From assembly GCA_030040935.1 (NCBI GenBank), contig JASHSG010000134.1, positions 1-36,407 of the forward strand: a stretch of 36,407 nt of DNA. Direction: 5' to 3'. A program made the position numbers and the translations under genes. Shown piece after piece: positions 20,051 to 29,591 of the stretch (position 1 is its first letter; each line of letters begins with the position of its first letter). Origin of the DNA: Acidobacteriaceae bacterium. GTDB taxonomy: Bacteria; Acidobacteriota; Terriglobia; Terriglobales; Acidobacteriaceae. The notes under the pieces are model-generated. The model had not been told where the DNA came from and did not search any database. It saw only the letters and a program-made list of their open reading frames with translations.

Positions 20051-20680
20051 TTAAGCTTGGGCGGACGGAGCAGAGGAATCTGGTCGAGACTTGGGCGCGT
20101 CCTTGCGCCCGGGGGCGAGAATGGCGTGGAGAATCGTGCCTTCCATGCGCGGCATGAATTCGACCACACCAGCGTTGCCGATGTCCTGGATCAGGCGGTT
20201 GATGATGTTGTAGCCGAGTTCGCGATGAGCCATCTGGCGGCCACGGAAACGCAGGCTCGCTTTCACTTTGTCGCCCTCTGTCAGAAAGCGGACGGCCTGA
20301 TTCTTCTTGGTCTGGTAGTCGTGCTCGTCGACGGTCACGGAAAACTTGACTTCCTTGACCGTGATAACCTTCTGACGCTTGCGTGCGGCGCGCTCGCTCT
20401 TTTCCTTTTCGTACAGATAGCGGCCATAGTCCTGAATTCTACAAACGGGCGGGACGGCATTCGGCGAAACTTCGACCAGGTCGAGGCCGCGCTCGCGGGC
20501 GATGCGGAGCGCCTCAAAGGGCTGGAGGATCCCAAGTTGCTCACCGTTTTCGTCGATGACGCGGATTTCGCGCGCGCGAATCCGATCGTTAATGCGAATG
20601 AAGGACTTTGCCGAACGTTTATCGAATGCGATGGTACTCCTCCGAATGGGCGTCAGACGGGCCTTAGGCAGGGCGCCCAT
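20051..20680 (-). CDS. infC: Translation initiation factor IF-3
   Basis: INDRIRAREIRVIDENGEQLGILQPFEALRIARERGLDLVEVSPNAVPPVCRIQDYGRYLYEKEK; KASLRFRGRQMAHRELG. Confidence 0.97.
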   Translation of the reverse strand: MGALPKARLTPIRRSTIAFDKRSAKSFIRINDRIRAREIRVIDENGEQLGILQPFEALRIARERGLDLVEVSPNAVPPVCRIQDYGRYLYEKEKSERAARKRQKVITVKEVKFSVTVDEHDYQTKKNQAVRFLTEGDKVKASLRFRGRQMAHRELGYNIINRLIQDIGNAGVVEFMPRMEGTILHAILAPGRKDAPKSRPDSSAPSAQA

Positions 20681-20764
20681 TGAGCCGCGCTCGAGCGACG
20701 CAAACTGAGTATAGCATTGGCTTGGCCCTCAGAAAAAAGAGGTTATTCGATGGGAAGTCGGCGG

Positions 20765-22153
20765 TTACCGGATAGGAATGCCGATCAGGAAGCCGTCCGA
20801 TTCAACGCGTGCGATACGCACTTCGAGCAGTTGATTGGCCGGGTATTGGCCGAAGAGATCGATGGGCAGGAAGTTTTCGGAAAGAGCAGTGGTGCGGTTC
20901 GGCGCAGCGATTGCTTGCGCTGTATGGAGCGTGATGACCGCGAGGTCGCGGCTGACAAAACGGCGGCGGTGAGCGAGTGATTTTTCATGAGCGACGGATC
21001 GAAGCGCGGCGATGCGCTCATCGACTGCGGCCGGCGGAACCGGTGAAGCCCGGTGGAGGGCCCAGCCCGGCGTGCCCGGGCGCGGCGAAAAGGGAAACAG
21101 ATGGAGATAGCCGAAAGGCAGGGAGCGCACGAACGTGAGTGTCTCCTCGAACTCGCGATCGGACTCCCCGGGAAAGCCGACCATGACGTCGGCGCCCAGG
21201 GTAAGATCGGGGCCGGCGGCGGAGAGGAGCGCGGAGATCCTGTCGGCGTAGTGCCATGGGCGGTAGCGGCGGTGCATGCGGCGCAGAACGGCGTCGGAGC
21301 CGGACTGGAGAGGGAGATGGGCGTGGCGGGCCAGACGCTTGCCGCCGTATTCGCGCAGGAGATCGACCAGATCGTTGTTCCAGTCCATGGGCTCGATGGA
21401 ACTGAGCCGGAGACGAGCAAGGGATGTCTCGGTGAGGATGGTTTGAACCAGCCCTGCGAGCGACTCCCGACCGGGGCCCGATGAAGGATTCCGGCCCCAG
21501 CGGCCGAGGTTGATGCCCGACAGCACGAGTTCCTTGCCGCCAGAGGAGATAAATTCCCGAACCTGGCGAAGGACTGCTGCGCGGGGCAGACTCCTGGATG
21601 GTCCGCGTGTAAACGGAATGACGCAGAAGGTACAGCGATTGCCGCATCCCTCCTGAACTTTCAGGTTGGGGCGCGTCTGCGCTCCGGGCGCGATCACGGC
21701 GTCTTCGAGGAAGGAGTGGGCAAAGCGATCGTCAGCCCAAACGGGAGCCGAATGCGGAGCGGGTCTGGATAAGAGTGAAGAAACGGAGACGAGCGAGGGC
21801 GGAGCGATTGCGGCGGAACTGCGCGCCAGGCTGGAAATGATCTCGGGAGCCAGGGCCTTATGGCTGTTGCCAACGACGGCGGCGACGCCGGGCATGCGCG
21901 CCAATTCATCTGGCGCCCGCTGCGCGTAACAGCCGGTGACGACGATTCTTGCCGCCGGATTTCTCCGGTGCGCGCGGCGGATGAAGGCACGGGCCGCGCG
22001 GTCTGCTTCAGCCGTCACGCTGCAGGTGTTGACGACTACGACGTCGGAAGCGAAAGCCTGGCGTTCGGCGGACGCCCGAAGGCGGCTGGCAATGGCCTCA
22101 CCGTCAGCGCGCGCTGCGCGGCAGCCGAAGTTCTCAACGAGGAATTCCGCCAT
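20765..22153 (-). CDS. mtaB: MiaB/MtaB-type tRNA methylthiotransferase (radical SAM)
   Basis: N-terminal MTTase domain (VVNTCSVTAEADRAARAFIRRAHRRNP), radical-SAM EGCGNRCTFCVIPFTRGPSRS, VMVGFPGESDREFEETLTFVRSLPFGYLHLFPFSPRPGTP. Confidence 0.92.
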   Translation of the reverse strand: MAEFLVENFGCRAARADGEAIASRLRASAERQAFASDVVVVNTCSVTAEADRAARAFIRRAHRRNPAARIVVTGCYAQRAPDELARMPGVAAVVGNSHKALAPEIISSLARSSAAIAPPSLVSVSSLLSRPAPHSAPVWADDRFAHSFLEDAVIAPGAQTRPNLKVQEGCGNRCTFCVIPFTRGPSRSLPRAAVLRQVREFISSGGKELVLSGINLGRWGRNPSSGPGRESLAGLVQTILTETSLARLRLSSIEPMDWNNDLVDLLREYGGKRLARHAHLPLQSGSDAVLRRMHRRYRPWHYADRISALLSAAGPDLTLGADVMVGFPGESDREFEETLTFVRSLPFGYLHLFPFSPRPGTPGWALHRASPVPPAAVDERIAALRSVAHEKSLAHRRRFVSRDLAVITLHTAQAIAAPNRTTALSENFLPIDLFGQYPANQLLEVRIARVESDGFLIGIPIR

Positions 22154-22322
22154 CGTTCCAGTGTAGATAGTTTCCGGCCGGGGTGCTCAATGCGATCACC
22201 AAGGACGGGATTCCGTGGGCAATGAAATGGCCTCGAAGAGGGGCCAAGTCTGAGGCGCAGTAAAGCGATTATTCGGTATACTGTGGGGGAACAGGCATTA
22301 TCCGTCGCTTTTGTTCGACCCT

Positions 22323-23528
22323 ATGTCGTACTCCTCGACTGCCTATGTTCCGGTTTCTGTCCGGTCTGCCGCGCGGGGCCGGACGTGGCGTCTGGCCGGA
22401 TACGTTTACTTTACGTTTATCTGCTATATTTCCATAGGCTTGCCTCTGGCGGTGCTGCCGCCGTTCGTACACCTGCGGATGGGCTACAGCGCGGTTCTTG
22501 CGGGGCTGGCGATCAGCATCCAGTACATTGCCACGCTACTGAGCCGGCCATGGGCCGGACGCATCTCCGACCACATGGGAGCCAAGGTTTCGGTGATGTG
22601 GGGCATGGCCAGCTGCACGGCGAGCGGCGCGTTGCTGGTGGGCGCGGCGGCCTTGCATGAGGTCCACTGGCTGAGCTTTGCGATTCTGATCGTGAGCCGG
22701 CTGTCGCTGGGAGTGGGCGAGAGCCTGGGCTCGACTGGATCGACGCTGTGGGGCATTACGAGCGCGGGCCAGGAGCATACCGCGAAGGTAATCGGGCTGA
22801 ACGGCATCAGCACCTATGGCGGCATGGCGTTGGCTGCGCCGCTGGGCGTGATCCTGGATCAGCAGTGGGGCCTGGGGTCGATTGGATTGCTGACGATTCT
22901 GATCGGCTCTGTGAGCTTTGTGATTGCGTGGCGGAAGGCGCCCGCGGCAGTGGAACCGGGCGAGCACATGCCCTTCGCGCACGTGCTGGGGCGGGTTGCG
23001 CCGCACGGGATGGGACTCGCGCTGGGCGGCGTGAGCTACGCTGTGCTGGCCACGTTCGTCACGCTGTTTTATGTCAGCCGACACTGGAGTGGAGCGGCTC
23101 TCTGCCTCACGGTATTCGGGATCGGGTTCATCGCCGTGCGCCTGATTTTCATCAAGACGATTAATCGATTCGGCGGCTTCCCGGTGGCGATTGCCTCCCT
23201 CATCACCGAGGCTGTTGGCATGATCCTGCTATGGCAGGCGGCGGCGCCATGGATGGCAATGGCAGGAGCAGCGGTGGGCGGATTGGGCCTTTCGCTCATC
23301 TTTCCCGCTATCGGCGTAGAAGCCGTGAAGCGTGTTCCGGAGTACAACCGCGGCACCGCGCTGGGCGTCTACACCGCATTCTCCGACGTTTCGTTCTTTC
23401 TGGTGGGCCCGATCGCCGGGGCGATCATCGGCTGGTTTGGCTACGCGAGCGTGTTCCTGTTTGCGCTGATCAGCGTAATGGCGGCGCTGGGGATCATCGT
23501 GGTGCTGAAAGCCGCCAGCAGCCGGTAG
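22323..23528 (+). CDS. MFS transporter (YhhS/YfcJ-like)
   Basis: Around 12 hydrophobic segments; SRPWAGRISDHMGAKVSVMWG and GVGESLGSTGSTLWGI; start at ATG after in-frame TTG. Confidence 0.87.
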   Translation: MSYSSTAYVPVSVRSAARGRTWRLAGYVYFTFICYISIGLPLAVLPPFVHLRMGYSAVLAGLAISIQYIATLLSRPWAGRISDHMGAKVSVMWGMASCTASGALLVGAAALHEVHWLSFAILIVSRLSLGVGESLGSTGSTLWGITSAGQEHTAKVIGLNGISTYGGMALAAPLGVILDQQWGLGSIGLLTILIGSVSFVIAWRKAPAAVEPGEHMPFAHVLGRVAPHGMGLALGGVSYAVLATFVTLFYVSRHWSGAALCLTVFGIGFIAVRLIFIKTINRFGGFPVAIASLITEAVGMILLWQAAAPWMAMAGAAVGGLGLSLIFPAIGVEAVKRVPEYNRGTALGVYTAFSDVSFFLVGPIAGAIIGWFGYASVFLFALISVMAALGIIVVLKAASSR

Positions 23529-23572
23529 CGCGCAGCTATCGGCCCTCACAGGCTGCGGAATAGGTCACTCGA

Positions 23573-23595
23573 GCTGAGGGAATCCTTCTCTCAGC
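23573..23595. terminator. Stem-loop after the MFS gene, possible terminator
   Basis: GCTGAGGGAA-TCC-TTCTCTCAGC, 10-bp arms with one G.U pair. Confidence 0.4.
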
Positions 23596-23795
23596 GGATC
23601 ATGCCGCACTCAGTTTGGAGAACTTACGGCACGCGACCCATGCACGCAAACGGATCCCCCGCCCGCGCCCTCTTAAAACGATGTGTTTTTCGGCGGCCTG
23701 TTCAGGCCAGTTCAAGCAAACGGTTGAGAGGAGACAGCGGGCAGCGGCGGCCAGCCTATGGCCCGCGGCCGATGGCGATGAGGGGGCGGTCCCTG

Positions 23796-24347
23796 TCAAC
23801 GATTGGGATTGTCGAGATAACGTAGCAGCTTCTCGTTGCCGATCAGAAGTTGCTCCGACTTGATGCTTCCCACGATTTTGGCGCGGGCAGTCTCAAGCGT
23901 GGCAAGGTTTGCGGCGGCGCCGGCAGGATCGAATCCGGCATGGGAGGGCAAGGCTTTTTCGCAGCTCGCGGTTTCGAGCGCCGGGGAAGAAATCTCGAGC
24001 GGCGGAGCCAGCTCGTCGCCCCTTTTGGACAGCGTGACCTCCTGGACCGAGTCTGTTGGGGGAGTGGGCTCGCGACGGATTGTCTGCAATGCGATCTGAA
24101 GTCCCCAGAGAATGCGGGACGACTGCGTGGGTTCGATGCGGTCGTTGACGATGCAGTCGAAGACCTTGGCGATGGATTCCTGGATGGCGGCGAAGTCCTC
24201 GGGCACGGGGAAGTTGAGCACACGGGGATTGTGGAGTGTGGTGCGCCGGTGGTCCCGAGCGTGGAAATAGCAGAAAGAATGGCCGCGAATGGCGGGCGAC
24301 TTGCAGCGTTCGCCGCTCGGTTTGATGTGCCTGCATGCCTGATACAT
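23796..24347 (-). CDS. Hypothetical protein with N-terminal C-x9-C-x10-C-x2-H putative zinc-binding motif
   Basis: MYQACRHIKPSGERCKSPAIRGHSFCYFHARDHRRTTLHNPRVLNFPVPEDFAAIQESIAKVFDCIVNDRIEP...; purine-rich GGGGGAGGGGGGG just before ATG. Confidence 0.75.
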   Translation of the reverse strand: MYQACRHIKPSGERCKSPAIRGHSFCYFHARDHRRTTLHNPRVLNFPVPEDFAAIQESIAKVFDCIVNDRIEPTQSSRILWGLQIALQTIRREPTPPTDSVQEVTLSKRGDELAPPLEISSPALETASCEKALPSHAGFDPAGAAANLATLETARAKIVGSIKSEQLLIGNEKLLRYLDNPNR

Positions 24348-24792
24348 GGGTACCCCCCCTCCCCCTTTTGCTTAGGGTTAAGTGATTTAGAATGAGCGGC
24401 TTATACCTCGGATCATTTGCTGTAACCCATTGAAAGCAAAGAGGTTAGCAAGCAAAATATCTGGAATCAACCACTTAGAAGCGCAATTTTGGAGCTTTGC
24501 GCCGTTTTATGGCGCTGGTTCCCGCGGAAAAGCATGGGCGACCGCAGAGACTTTGGCCGTAGAAGCCTCCGCTGTGCCGCCCGGTCCTCCACCGTTCCTC
24601 GATAGGAGGTCCTTTTTGAGCCTGAGATAAGGATAAGGATTTTGCGGAATTAGCCTGCAAACTTCGGGAAATTTTTTGTGCTTGCGTTATCAACGGGTTA
24701 GGCGGGAGTGGCAGGCTGCGATCTCTTGACAGGAGAAAACGCGGAACGGAAAGCGGACGAGGGGGAACAGGAATCCCGGGACCTAACGGGGG

Positions 24793-25656
24793 CTATTTGC
24801 CTTTCGGCCTTTCGATGGGATTGGTTTCGTGAAGCACCGTTCTGCGTACAAGCCTGTACCTGCCGTCTTTGAAGGAATAGATCTCGGTCCAATTCTCTGG
24901 TTTCACGGGGTGGTTGTAGTCCGGCATTGACGACCCTCGGGAGATAACCTCGATGTCGTAATAGGTGCTATTAGCCCTATTGACATCTTTAGGCGCAAAG
25001 AATCGAATAGCGGCCGATGAGTGATAGAGCGGAGGGTTATTACTCTTATCGTCTGGGTCGATAGCATCGAAATCGTCGTCCTCGTCCTGAATGCTCCAAA
25101 CATTTTCGACGCTCTTTCCGATGGGGATCAGCAGTACCTTAAATGACGACGAGAACCCTTGGCCCTCGTCGTCCGAAGACAGAAGCAGTCCATGCTTGTC
25201 TGGACCAACCTGAATGAAATTGACGGACGGTGGGTCTCCCCAACCGCCCAAGAATCCTGCCGAAATGTTTGCGCTCTCTGTGATCCATCGCTGGTCTTGC
25301 CAAACGAAAACAGCTACGCCGATCGCGGGGGCGCAGGCGTGGCAGTTGTATTCTCCTTCCGGGTCATGCGCAGGTTTTGCGCTCGTGAAGAGGTAAACTC
25401 GGTCGGCTTCATCCTCGACGACCCGAGCGGTGAGGATGGTCGAAACCGAAACGGTTTCGTTCTCTTTGGTGCATGGCCAGCCAGCGTGCATTCCTTTCGA
25501 TTGTTGCTCTTTCGTGCAAAGCCACTGGGCGGTTTTGTCTGCCGGATTGTAGTTGTGATAGAGCTGTTTCAATGCATCATCGGTCGAAAACGACGCCTGG
25601 GCAGGCAGACGAACTGATGCCAAGACAATGAGAATGCATAGGAGAGGGGCTTTCAT
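24793..25656 (-). CDS. Secreted hypothetical protein
   Basis: MKAPLLCILIVLASVRLPAQASFSTDDALKQLYHNYNPADKTAQWLCTKEQ...; signal peptide; start trimmed from ORF at 25683. Confidence 0.7.
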   Translation of the reverse strand: MKAPLLCILIVLASVRLPAQASFSTDDALKQLYHNYNPADKTAQWLCTKEQQSKGMHAGWPCTKENETVSVSTILTARVVEDEADRVYLFTSAKPAHDPEGEYNCHACAPAIGVAVFVWQDQRWITESANISAGFLGGWGDPPSVNFIQVGPDKHGLLLSSDDEGQGFSSSFKVLLIPIGKSVENVWSIQDEDDDFDAIDPDDKSNNPPLYHSSAAIRFFAPKDVNRANSTYYDIEVISRGSSMPDYNHPVKPENWTEIYSFKDGRYRLVRRTVLHETNPIERPKGK

Positions 25657-25699
25657 TTTGCAGACCGTCCCGCCGACTGTCACCAGCGCGCAAAAATCG

Positions 25700-26045
25700 T
25701 AGCACGGATTTGCTTCGCCCCGATGGGGCTGAAGGTCTCTGGAGCCCTGTTCCCAAGACTGCGTCCGCAGTTGCGGACTTGTCCTGGGCTAATGTCTTGC
25801 GATCCCTACGGGAGCTTGTGCCGTTCCGGGCGGGAATCTGGCGCTCCTTTTGGGAAATTGCGAGGCGGGCGTGCGATCCCCGGTCTCAGAAGCGAGACCG
25901 GGGGCACCCATTTTTTCGTGGTGGGTGGGGCAGATATCTGGGTGATGGGCTCAACGAATGCTGGCCCAGGGACTAAAGCCCCTTAGCTTTGTTGATCGTG
26001 TTTGGCGGTCGGGGATAAATCCCCGACCTACCGGCCATGCTCTAA
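25700..26045. repeat. Cluster of palindromic intergenic repeat units
   Basis: Inverted repeats: 25714-25733 TTCGCCCCGATGGGGCTGAA; 25763-25778 GTCCGCA-GT-TGCGGAC; 25878-25903 CCCCGGTCTC-AGAAGC-GAGACCGGGG; 26007-26028 GGTCGGGGAT-AA-ATCCCCGACC; also GGGACTAAAGCCCC near 25971. Confidence 0.8.
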
Positions 26046-26061
26046 TACAAGACCCGCGCGC

Positions 26062-28107
26062 CTAGCGCTCGCTCTTACGCCAGTTGACCAGGTCGCCGAG
26101 CGTAGTGGTGGAGCTGGAGACGGGCGGCTTGTGCGGCTGGTCCCGCCTGGGGCTGGGAGCTTCAGGGGCAGGGCGAGCGGCTTCGCGAGTGGCGGCCGCG
26201 CGCAGACTGAGCCCAACTTTCTTCTCCTCGACGTTGATCTTGATGATCTTGAAGTCGTGCTCCAGTCCCTGCTCGAGCGGGGAATGGCCGTCGACCGGAT
26301 CACCGGCTTCGGAGATGTGGCAAAGGCCCTCAACGCCCTCGGCAATCTCGACGAACGCGCCGAATTGCGCGGTGCGCAGAATTTTGCCGTGAACGACGTC
26401 GCCGACGCGATGCGTGGCGAAGAAGCTCTCCCACACATCAGGCTGCAGCTGCTTGATGCCGAGCGAGAGGCGGCGATTCTGCGGCTCGACGCCGAGAACG
26501 ACGGCCTTGACTTTCTCGCCTTTCTTGACAATTTCAGACGGGTGCTTGACGCGCTTGGTCCAGCTGAGATTGGAGACATGGACGAGTCCGTCGATACCAT
26601 CTTCGATTTCGACGAAGGCGCCGAAGTCAGTGAGGTTGCGCACCCGGCCCTCGACGATAGCGCCAACGGGATATTTTTCGGTGAGGCTTTCCCAGGGATT
26701 CTCGAGGAGCTGCTTCATGCCGAGAGAGATGCGGCGGTCGGCGGGGTTGACGCTGAGAACGACGGTGTCGACTTCGTCGCCGGGCTTGACGAGCTTGGAG
26801 GGATGCTTGAGCCGCTTCGACCATGTCATCTCAGAGAGGTGAACCAGGCCTTCGATACCCTGCTCAAGCTCGACGAAAGCGCCGTAATCGGTGACAGAAA
26901 GGACACGCCCGTGCACCTTGGCGCCGACGGGATAACGGTCGGTGGCGTCGAGCCAGGGGTCCGGCGTCAACTGCTTGAACCCGAGCGAGACACGCTGCTT
27001 TTCCTTGTCGAATTTGAGAACCTTGACCTGGATTTCATCGCCGACGTTGACCAGGTCGCGAGGATGCGTGAGGCGTCCCCAACTCATGTCGGTGATGTGG
27101 AGAAGGCCGTCGATGCCGCCGAGGTCGACAAACGCGCCGTAGTCGGTGAGGTTCTTTACGGTGCCGGTGAGGACCGCGCCTTCTTCGAGGTGCTCCATGG
27201 TGGCGGAGCGCCTGGAATTCTGCGCTTCTTCGAGGATCTCCTTGCGGCTGACGACGACGTTCCCGCGCTTCTTGTTGAGCTTGATGACACGGACTTCGAT
27301 CTGCTGGCCGAGATAGGTGTCGAGATTTCGGACGGGGCGGATTTCAAGCTGTGAGCCGGGCAGGAAAGCCTTCATGCCGATATCGACGGTGAGCCCGCCC
27401 TTGACGCGGCTTACGACAGTTCCGGTGACGGGCGTTTTTTCGTTGGCCGCTTTCTCAATCGTGTCCCAGATGCGGAGGCGCTGAGCGCGCTCAAAGCTGA
27501 CCAGGTAGCCGCCTTCGGGCTCCTCGCGCTCGATGACGACGTCAATCATATCGCCCGGCTGGAACCTGACGGCGCCGGTGTGGTCGACAACCTGCTCCAG
27601 GGGCACGAGGCCCTCAGACTTGAGGCCGACATCGATGACCAGATATTTTTCGGTCTGCTTTTCGACCTTGCCGGGGACAATCTTGTCTCCATAAGCCTCG
27701 ACGGCGGCGGCCTCGGCGGCCTGCTCGCGTTCAAAGGCAGCCAGGGCCTCGGAGAAGTCGTCGGCCGGCTCGGCAGGATGAGGTTTGACGGCTGGGGCCT
27801 GTGGGGGCCCGGCGAGCGACGCAGCCGGCGGCGCGACGGCCACAGCAGGTTGCCCGGGCGCGGCGGGAGAAACCAGTGGTGTTGGCAGCTCGGATGGCGC
27901 AGCCTGAGCGGCAGGCTCGGTTAAGGCATCGGCGTCCAGCGTGGTTGCTTCGATAACAGAGGTGTTCTCGGGGTTGGACGTGGATTCAGGCGACGACTGG
28001 TCAATCCCCGGTAGAGGATCCAGATCGGTCGCAGGGTCAAGCGTTGGGCTTTCCAATTCGGTGTTCAGGGTTATGCTCTCAGTTTCGGGATTGAGGACGT
28101 TTGCCAT
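26062..28107 (-). CDS. rpsA: 30S ribosomal protein S1 with long Pro/Ala/Thr-rich N-terminal extension
   Basis: Six S1/OB repeats (e.g. GTVKNLTDYGAFVDLGGIDGLLHITDMSWGRLTHP, GRVLSVTDYGAFVELEQGIEGLVHLSEM) preceded by about 110 aa of low-complexity sequence. Confidence 0.93.
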   Translation of the reverse strand: MANVLNPETESITLNTELESPTLDPATDLDPLPGIDQSSPESTSNPENTSVIEATTLDADALTEPAAQAAPSELPTPLVSPAAPGQPAVAVAPPAASLAGPPQAPAVKPHPAEPADDFSEALAAFEREQAAEAAAVEAYGDKIVPGKVEKQTEKYLVIDVGLKSEGLVPLEQVVDHTGAVRFQPGDMIDVVIEREEPEGGYLVSFERAQRLRIWDTIEKAANEKTPVTGTVVSRVKGGLTVDIGMKAFLPGSQLEIRPVRNLDTYLGQQIEVRVIKLNKKRGNVVVSRKEILEEAQNSRRSATMEHLEEGAVLTGTVKNLTDYGAFVDLGGIDGLLHITDMSWGRLTHPRDLVNVGDEIQVKVLKFDKEKQRVSLGFKQLTPDPWLDATDRYPVGAKVHGRVLSVTDYGAFVELEQGIEGLVHLSEMTWSKRLKHPSKLVKPGDEVDTVVLSVNPADRRISLGMKQLLENPWESLTEKYPVGAIVEGRVRNLTDFGAFVEIEDGIDGLVHVSNLSWTKRVKHPSEIVKKGEKVKAVVLGVEPQNRRLSLGIKQLQPDVWESFFATHRVGDVVHGKILRTAQFGAFVEIAEGVEGLCHISEAGDPVDGHSPLEQGLEHDFKIIKINVEEKKVGLSLRAAATREAARPAPEAPSPRRDQPHKPPVSSSTTTLGDLVNWRKSER

Positions 28108-28578
28108 TACAGCCTGCTCCGGGACTGCGTGCTCCAGCGACAGATTGCTCCAGCCGCTGGGTGGCTCCCGCGCCGCCTTCCACGTTCCGGTCGCCTTCGG
28201 TTCCTTGACTTACCCCCGCGCCGCTTGACGCGCCGGTAATGTCATCCGCAGGAAAAGCCGCCCCCAACGTGTTGCACAGGGTGAACTGCGGCTGGTTTCC
28301 TTGGGAAACGCCGGCAGGCAACGGCTTGCTGGGAGTGCGGCCGCAACTCACTGCAGGAATCCGCGCAGGAAGCTACGCCTTGAGTGTAGCAATCTCCGCA
28401 ATCGAGCGTCAATCGAGGTGGTCACAACAAATGAGTTAGGGGCAAACGGGTCAGGTGCGGCGCATGGAGACGAGAGACACGAGCCGGCGCGGGCAGAGGC
28501 GGGGAGGCCCCCTAAATCGAACGCGCGGGCAGCAGCAAAGCTCAGGCCGGAAATCCCTCTATACTGAAACGAACGGCG

Positions 28579-29160
28579 ATGGATTACCTATTGACTCCGT
28601 GGCGTTATGCCTACGTTACTTCGGCGGAGAGAGCGGAGCGGCGCGGCGTGCCCGAGGCGCTGGAAGGCTGGCCGGGCGACCTGGGTTGCGTGTTTTGCAA
28701 CCTGATCGCCGCGATTGACTACGCGATTGCGAATGGGATGGATCGCGACAAGGCAGAAGCCGCCGGCGGCCTGGTTCTGCGGGCGAAGAGCTGTTTCATC
28801 TGCCTGAACGCGTTTCCGTACACGTCAGGACACGTGTTGGTAATGCCCTATGCCCACCTGGACCGGCTGGCCGCGCTGCCTGCGGGGACAGCGCACGAAC
28901 TGATGGACCTTGCGCAGCTCACCGAAGCCGTGCTCGAGCGAGTCTACACGCCGCACGGGTTGAACTTCGGAATGAATTTAGGCCAGGCAGCAGGAGCGGG
29001 CGTAGCCGGACACCTGCATTTGCACGCCATGCCGCGCTGGATGGGCGACACCAGCTTTATCACCACCGTGGCAGAGACGCGCGTACTGCCAGAAGACCTT
29101 GAGACGACCTGGAAGAGGCTGCGGGAAGCGTATGGAGAAATACAGAAGAGGGAGCCTTGA
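28579..29160 (+). CDS. HIT family protein (nucleotide hydrolase/phosphorylase)
   Basis: CVFCNLIAAID, FPYTSGHVLVMPYAHL, histidine triad GHLHLHAMPRW. Confidence 0.93.
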   Translation: MDYLLTPWRYAYVTSAERAERRGVPEALEGWPGDLGCVFCNLIAAIDYAIANGMDRDKAEAAGGLVLRAKSCFICLNAFPYTSGHVLVMPYAHLDRLAALPAGTAHELMDLAQLTEAVLERVYTPHGLNFGMNLGQAAGAGVAGHLHLHAMPRWMGDTSFITTVAETRVLPEDLETTWKRLREAYGEIQKREP

Positions 29161-29342
29161 CTAAGACCGGCCGCATAAATCGCGTGTTGAAGGGCCACGG
29201 CCTGAGCGCCTGTCGAGCGGGTAAGCGGCATGCCGCGAAATCGGAATAAACGTTGCGGCTTTCCGCGGCTGAAGGACGTGCGATCATCGCATCAGAGTGC
29301 TTATGCGACCAGCTTCGGTCCGAGCTCTTATAATTGGGGACC

Positions 29343-29591
29343 ATGAAAGCGCATGTCTATGTCACGCTGAAGACATCGGTCCTCGACCCGCAGGGCCAGA
29401 CGATCCACAACGCTCTTCGCAAGATCGGATTTGCCGAGGTTACGTCTGTGCGTCAGGGCAAGTACTTCGCGCTTTCCCTCGCCGACGGTCTCGAATCGGA
29501 GGCCGCTCGCACTGAAGTCGAGCGCATCGCCCGCGAGGTCCTGACCAACCCAGTCATTGAGGAATACACCTACCGCATCGAGGAGCAGTAA
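29343..29591 (+). CDS. purS: Phosphoribosylformylglycinamidine synthase subunit PurS
   Basis: MKAHVYVTLKTSVLDPQGQTIHNALRKIGFAEVTSVRQGKYFALSL...VLTNPVIEEYTYRIEEQ. Confidence 0.93.
   Translation: MKAHVYVTLKTSVLDPQGQTIHNALRKIGFAEVTSVRQGKYFALSLADGLESEAARTEVERIAREVLTNPVIEEYTYRIEEQ

Noticed and set aside
25700-26045. Considered a CRISPR array
   Set aside because: The units differ from one another and are individually palindromic; there is no regular repeat-spacer periodicity and no cas genes.
26002-27354. 450-aa forward ORF
   Set aside because: Antisense to rpsA; periodic because it mirrors the repeated S1 domains.
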